Source of the DNA: Bacillota bacterium | Lineage (GTDB): Bacteria > Bacillota_I > Bacilli_A > RFN20 > CAG-826 | Direction: 5' to 3' | Assembly (NCBI GenBank): GCA_023422095.1 | Contig: JAEZSD010000037.1 | Coordinates: forward strand, 1-9,586 | Length of the DNA stretch: 9,586 nt | Shown: positions 6,460-9,586 of the stretch, one piece after another | How positions within the stretch are numbered: the stretch's first letter is position 1 | Layout: the number at the start of each line of letters is the position of its first letter | Made by a program: the position numbers and the translations under genes | The notes under the pieces: model-generated | Told to the model about the DNA's origin: nothing | The model's input: the letters and a program-made list of their open reading frames with translations, nothing else | Database searches by the model: none

Positions 6460-7419
6460 ATGATTAAAAAACTCGCTATTCTCACCAGCGGCGGAGATGC
6501 TCCTGGCATGAACGCGGCTATCAGAGTTTGCACGAGAGCCGGTCTATTTTATGGCATTGATATGTATGTCGTCTATGAAGGTTTTAAAGGTCTCCTTGAA
6601 GGAAACATAAAACAAATAAATAAAGAGTTCACCAGCGATATTATGAACCGCGGAGGAACCATAATTCGCTCAGCTCGACTTGAAGAATTTAAAGAACCTG
6701 CCGTAGTTGAAAAGGCAGTGAGAATTCTTAAAGATTTTGAAATTGATGGACTAATCGCTATCGGCGGAGATGGAACCTATCGTGGTTTAGCTGCTATGGC
6801 AAAATTAGGTTATCCAGTCGTTGGTATGCCCGGCACAATCGACAACGATGTCGCATCAACCGATGAAACAATTGGATTCGCGACCGCTCTCAATACAATT
6901 TGTGAGTGCGTTGATAAAATCAAAGATACTTCTGGATCTCATCAAAGATGTTCCGTAATTGAAGTAATGGGTCGTCATTGCGGAGACTTAGCTATTTTCT
7001 CATCATTAGCTGAGGGCGCTGAAGCATGTATTACATTTGATCATCCAGCCAAAGAAGAAGAATTATTCCGCCGCCTTAGAAAGATGAAAGCTCAAAACAA
7101 GAGCCACGCCATTGTTATCGTTAGTGAAAACCTTCTTGATATTCAAGAATTAGCTAGAAAAATTGAGCAACAAACTGGTTTCTCAACCCGCACTGAAGTG
7201 TTGGGTCGATTACAAAGAGGCGGAAGCCCAGTCGCTCATGATCGTATCCTTGCCGCACGACTTGGAACTGAAGCCATCGAACTATTCCGTCACGGAGAAT
7301 ATGGCAAAGTCGTTGGTATTCATCACAACAACGTTGTCAGCGTTGATATCTTTGAAGCATTAGATATGAAAAGAGATATTCATAGTAATTTAATGAAATT
7401 AGTAGAAATGCTTCAATAA
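6460..7419 (+). CDS. pfkA: ATP-dependent 6-phosphofructokinase
   Basis: Cytoplasmic glycolytic enzyme converting fructose 6-phosphate and ATP to fructose 1,6-bisphosphate. The 319 residues are the normal length of bacterial PfkA. It has the nucleotide site TSGGDAPGMN (9-18), GGDGT (102-106), the catalytic PGTIDND (124-130, base Asp128), MGRHCGD (170-176) and the substrate segment GRLQRGGSP (249-257). Gly105 and Gly125 are the residues that mark ATP-dependent rather than pyrophosphate-dependent enzymes. Arg22 and Arg26, matching the allosteric effector arginines of the E. coli enzyme, are present, so ADP/PEP-type regulation is likely kept. The start follows AAAGAGG with 9 bases between. In Bacillus pfkA is paired with pyk; here it is followed after 59 bp by thrS with no terminator between, so the two are probably co-transcribed. 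Confidence 0.97.
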   Translation: MIKKLAILTSGGDAPGMNAAIRVCTRAGLFYGIDMYVVYEGFKGLLEGNIKQINKEFTSDIMNRGGTIIRSARLEEFKEPAVVEKAVRILKDFEIDGLIAIGGDGTYRGLAAMAKLGYPVVGMPGTIDNDVASTDETIGFATALNTICECVDKIKDTSGSHQRCSVIEVMGRHCGDLAIFSSLAEGAEACITFDHPAKEEELFRRLRKMKAQNKSHAIVIVSENLLDIQELARKIEQQTGFSTRTEVLGRLQRGGSPVAHDRILAARLGTEAIELFRHGEYGKVVGIHHNNVVSVDIFEALDMKRDIHSNLMKLVEMLQ

Positions 7420-7464
7420 AGTATTAGAATAATAAACACAAAAGAAAGCCCACTATTGTATTGT

Positions 7465-7471
7465 GGAGGAG
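7465..7471 (+). promoter_or_regulatory. Ribosome binding site deciding the thrS start
   Basis: GGAGGAG lies 7 bases before the ATG at 7479. A longer reading from a TTG at 7461 would start upstream of and translate this site, so the ATG at 7479 is preferred. Confidence 0.85.
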
Positions 7472-7478
7472 AAAAAGT

Positions 7479-9242
7479 ATGAAAGTACAACAACATGATG
7501 GTTCCGTCATTGAAATGGACAAAAAAGCCCCTGAATCCCTTGAAGTATTAAATCACTCGACCAGTCACTTACTCGCTCAAGCGGTTTCTGAACTTTATCC
7601 AGATGCTTTATTTGGATTTGGACCTGCTATCGAAAATGGTTTTTATTACGACATCGATTTTTCCACTCCAATCGTTGAAGACGATTTAGCGAAAATCGAA
7701 AAGAAAATGCACGAATTGGCATCGAAAGATGAAAAAATTATCCGCAAAGAACTAACCAAAGAGGAAGCTCTCGAAGTTTTCAAAAATAATCCCTATAAAA
7801 TTGAATTAATAAAAGAAATTAATGAAGATATCACCACTTTCACTCAAGGCACATTTATTGACTTGTGTCGTGGACCACATCTTTTTTCCACCGGTCAAAT
7901 TAAACATTTTAAACTTATGAGCCTCGCCGGAGCTTATTGGCGTGGAGACAGCAAAAATAAACAGTTAGTCCGTATCTATGGAACCTCCTGGTGGAGCGAA
8001 GAAGAATTAAAAGCCTACCTCGACTTAATTGAAGAAAGAAAAAAGAGAGATCATCGTTTATTAGGCAAACAACTCGATTTGTTTATGCTTAGCGAATATG
8101 GTCCTGGTTTTCCCTTCTGGCTACCTAACGGAATGATTTTGCGTGAAGCGATTGAAGAGTATTGGAAAGAACAACATTTCAAATATCATTATGTGATTGT
8201 AAAAACTCCTATCATTTTGTCAAAAGAATTATGGGAGATTTCTGGTCACTGGTCTCACTACAAAGACAACATGTACACCACTAAGATTGACGAAAGAGAT
8301 TTCGCCATCAAACCAATGAACTGTCCAGGAGGTATTCTTGTTTACAAGAATTCACTCCATTCTTATAAAGATTTACCCATTCGCATGGCTGAGTTAGGTC
8401 TCGTTCATCGCCATGAAGCTAGCGGCGCTCTAAATGGATTATTTAGAGTTCGCTCGTTCACTCAGGATGACGCTCATATCTTCTGCCGTGAAGATCAATT
8501 AGTCGAAGAAATCAAAACATTACTCAACTTTTATGAAGACATGTACAGCGTGTTTGGACTCGACTATTACATCGTTCTCAGTACAAGACCAGAGAAAGGT
8601 TACATCGGCGATATCAATATTTGGAACAAATCAGAAGCCATTCTTAAAGAAGCTTGCGAAAAGAGCGGAAAAGAATTCATCATCAATCCAGGTGACGGAG
8701 CCTTCTATGGTCCTAAACTAGATTTCAAATTGAAAGATTCAATGAACCGTATTTGGCAATGTGGCACGATTCAACTGGACATGAATCTTCCCGAAAGATT
8801 TGATTGTTTCTACATCGATAGCGATGGCGAGAAGAAACGCTCAATCATGCTCCATCGCGCATGCTTAGGATCAATTGAAAGATTTATCGGCATTTTAATC
8901 GAGCATTACGGAGGTGCCTTCCCAGCTTGGTTATCACCAGTGCAGGTTAATATTTTGCCAGTTAATAACGCATTCCATCTCGATTATTGCAAAGCGATTT
9001 ATGAACAATTAAGAAACCGCCATATCCGCGTCGAACTCGACGATAGCAATGATAAACTTGGTTACAGAATGAGAAACTCTCAAGTTAAAAAATATCCATT
9101 TACTCTCGTTATCGGCGATCACGAAAGAGATGATGGAACAGTCACCTACCGTCGTTTTGGATCCAACGAGCAGATCACTATTTCTTTAAATGGTTTTATC
9201 GATCTATTAGAAAAAGAAATTGCTAATAAGAAGGCAATTTAA
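7479..9242 (+). CDS. thrS: Threonyl-tRNA synthetase lacking the N-terminal TGS domain
   Basis: Class II synthetase charging tRNA-Thr with threonine. The 587 residues begin almost directly at the editing domain: HSTSH (26-30) and CRGPH (130-134) carry the His and Cys residues used to remove mischarged serine. The catalytic core has motif 2 in the segment 302-335 (HRHEASGAL, FTQDDAHIF), motif 3 HRACLGSIERF (459-469) and the zinc ligands Cys282, His333 and His459 expected for threonine recognition. The C-terminal anticodon-binding domain follows from about residue 488. Typical bacterial ThrRS is about 640 residues because of a roughly 60-residue TGS domain in front; only a short HDGSVIEM stretch resembling its first strand remains. 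Many Bacillota control thrS with a T-box leader; the 59 bp before this gene has no room for one, so expression probably comes through pfkA. An intrinsic terminator follows. Confidence 0.96.
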   Translation: MKVQQHDGSVIEMDKKAPESLEVLNHSTSHLLAQAVSELYPDALFGFGPAIENGFYYDIDFSTPIVEDDLAKIEKKMHELASKDEKIIRKELTKEEALEVFKNNPYKIELIKEINEDITTFTQGTFIDLCRGPHLFSTGQIKHFKLMSLAGAYWRGDSKNKQLVRIYGTSWWSEEELKAYLDLIEERKKRDHRLLGKQLDLFMLSEYGPGFPFWLPNGMILREAIEEYWKEQHFKYHYVIVKTPIILSKELWEISGHWSHYKDNMYTTKIDERDFAIKPMNCPGGILVYKNSLHSYKDLPIRMAELGLVHRHEASGALNGLFRVRSFTQDDAHIFCREDQLVEEIKTLLNFYEDMYSVFGLDYYIVLSTRPEKGYIGDINIWNKSEAILKEACEKSGKEFIINPGDGAFYGPKLDFKLKDSMNRIWQCGTIQLDMNLPERFDCFYIDSDGEKKRSIMLHRACLGSIERFIGILIEHYGGAFPAWLSPVQVNILPVNNAFHLDYCKAIYEQLRNRHIRVELDDSNDKLGYRMRNSQVKKYPFTLVIGDHERDDGTVTYRRFGSNEQITISLNGFIDLLEKEIANKKAI

Positions 9243-9272
9243 CTCTTCGCGAAAAAATCAAAACATAAAAAT

Positions 9273-9297
9273 AAGAGATATTTTATATCTCTTTTTT
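9273..9297 (+). terminator. Intrinsic terminator after thrS
   Basis: Stem AAGAGATAT (9273-9281), loop TTT, ATATCTCTT (9285-9293), a perfect 9-bp hairpin running into TTTTTT. It ends the pfkA-thrS transcript and separates it from infC. Confidence 0.85.
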
Positions 9298-9302
9298 ATT
9301 TG

Positions 9303-9332
9303 TTGACATCATAGATGAAAAGATGTTAATAT
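9303..9332 (+). promoter_or_regulatory. Promoter of the infC operon
   Basis: A perfect -35 TTGACA (9303-9308) and TAATAT (9327-9332, four of six) with 18 bases between; GTTAAT at 9325-9330 with a 16-base spacer is an alternative -10. Transcription would start near 9339, giving a leader of about 130 bases before infC. Confidence 0.7.
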
Positions 9333-9338
9333 TCTAAT

Positions 9339-9453
9339 GCAAAAAATAGTAGAAAGCAGAGGCACCTCTCGCCAGATTGGTTAATATACCGATTGGCTGA
9401 CGCTACATTCTAAGTTTTAGAAATGTTACGGGTGCATCATGCTCCCGTTTTTT
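9339..9453 (+). ncRNA. Structured infC leader, candidate L20 leader
   Basis: Structured 5' leader between the promoter and infC. Three hairpins can be drawn by eye: GCCAGATTGGT/ACCGATTGGC (9371-9381 with 9388-9397, one bulge, one G-U pair); ACATTCTAA/TTAGAAATGT (9405-9413 with 9417-9426, one bulge); and the terminator-like hairpin at 9428-9453. In Bacillus, infC-rpmI-rplT is controlled by an L20-binding leader that acts through transcription attenuation, and the position and terminator fit that family. CGCTACAT (9401-9408) can partly pair with ATGTTACG (9423-9430), which takes bases from the terminator stem and offers an antiterminator. Membership of the L20 family is inferred from context and layout, not from a covariance search. 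The left boundary is the predicted transcription start. Confidence 0.65.
9428..9453 (+). terminator. Attenuator hairpin in the infC leader
   Basis: ACGGG (9428-9432) pairs with CCCGT (9444-9448), with a T-T mismatch and inner G-C pairs, followed by TTTTTT (9448-9453). A full intrinsic terminator between a promoter and the gene it serves implies conditional read-through. Confidence 0.75.
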
Positions 9454-9469
9454 GATAGAAAAGGAGATG

Positions 9470-9586
9470 ATGTTTATCTTACCAGCTAAAAAATTTGACG
9501 GCCAACAACGGCCAAACAATCAATCCAAGGACTTAATTAACGAGTATATTCGTTTCCCACAAGTCTTATTAATTGGACCTCAAGGA
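9470..9586 (+). CDS. infC: Translation initiation factor IF-3 (3' end outside window)
   Basis: IF-3 binds the 30S subunit, prevents premature 50S joining and checks the start codon and initiator tRNA. Only the first 39 codons are visible. After a short variable lead, DLINEYIRFPQVLLIGPQG matches the conserved N-terminal IF-3 segment (usually INE.IR...V.LIG..G), which identifies the gene together with its leader. The start is uncertain. AAGGAG (9461-9466) is followed directly by ATG ATG (9467, 9470), which are too close for normal use, whereas an in-frame ATC at 9476 sits at a normal distance of 9 bases. IF-3 genes often begin with a rare start codon (ATT in E. coli) for autoregulation, so ATC is a real possibility; 9470 is given as the conservative choice. 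rpmI and rplT would be expected next. Confidence 0.88.
   Translation, partial: MFILPAKKFDGQQRPNNQSKDLINEYIRFPQVLLIGPQG

Noticed and set aside
7450..7470. CCAC...GTGG pairing before thrS, considered as a ribosome-site switch or T-box remnant
   Set aside because: Only about 4 bp can pair, and none of the conserved T-box sequence or terminator/antiterminator pair is present.
7461..7478. TTG start extending ThrRS by six residues
   Set aside because: It would translate through its own ribosome site, and the extra residues are not ThrRS-like.

Overview
The window is AT-rich bacterial chromosome from a low-GC Gram-positive lineage (Bacillota, or a mollicute relative that keeps the standard genetic code). 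The evidence is a Bacillus-type primosome pair (the DnaB/DnaD-fold DnaB and the loader DnaI), strong AGGAGG ribosome sites, a Pol I without proofreading residues, and an infC leader with an attenuator. Trp is encoded by TGG throughout and dnaI ends in two consecutive TGA codons, so TGA reads as stop here, which argues against the Mycoplasma/Spiroplasma code. I cannot place it to genus. No mobile element, CRISPR array, tRNA or rRNA was seen. This is core genome, but with several unusual rearrangements and protein variants.

Layout. (1) 1-3967, plus strand: polA (5' end outside the window), then mutM fused in frame to coaE, in a tight operon of DNA repair plus the last step of CoA synthesis. (2) 3939-6117, minus strand: dnaB and dnaI, overlapping by 14 bp. 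This pair converges on mutM-coaE, and the two 3' ends overlap by 29 bp. (3) 6118-6459, a 342-bp divergent non-coding region holding two perfect DnaA boxes and two weaker ones, a 28-bp near-perfect palindrome, further inverted repeats and two candidate promoters. (4) 6460-9242, plus strand: pfkA and thrS, separated by 59 bp and ending at a good intrinsic terminator. (5) 9300-9586: a promoter, a structured leader with a terminator-type hairpin (candidate L20/infC leader) and the start of infC, which runs off the window.

How it fits together. The neighbourhood resembles the Bacillus order polA-mutM-coaE-nrdR-dnaB-dnaI-thrS-infC, but dnaB-dnaI is inverted, nrdR is missing, pfkA has moved in, and mutM and coaE are one gene. 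The helicase-loading operon dnaB-dnaI starts beside DnaA boxes, suggesting control by the initiator DnaA. The points most worth a second look are the MutM-CoaE fusion, the Lys-to-Arg change in the DnaI Walker A motif, the DnaA-box/palindrome region, the convergent gene overlap, and the infC leader with its unusual start region. I did not find a wholly new system.
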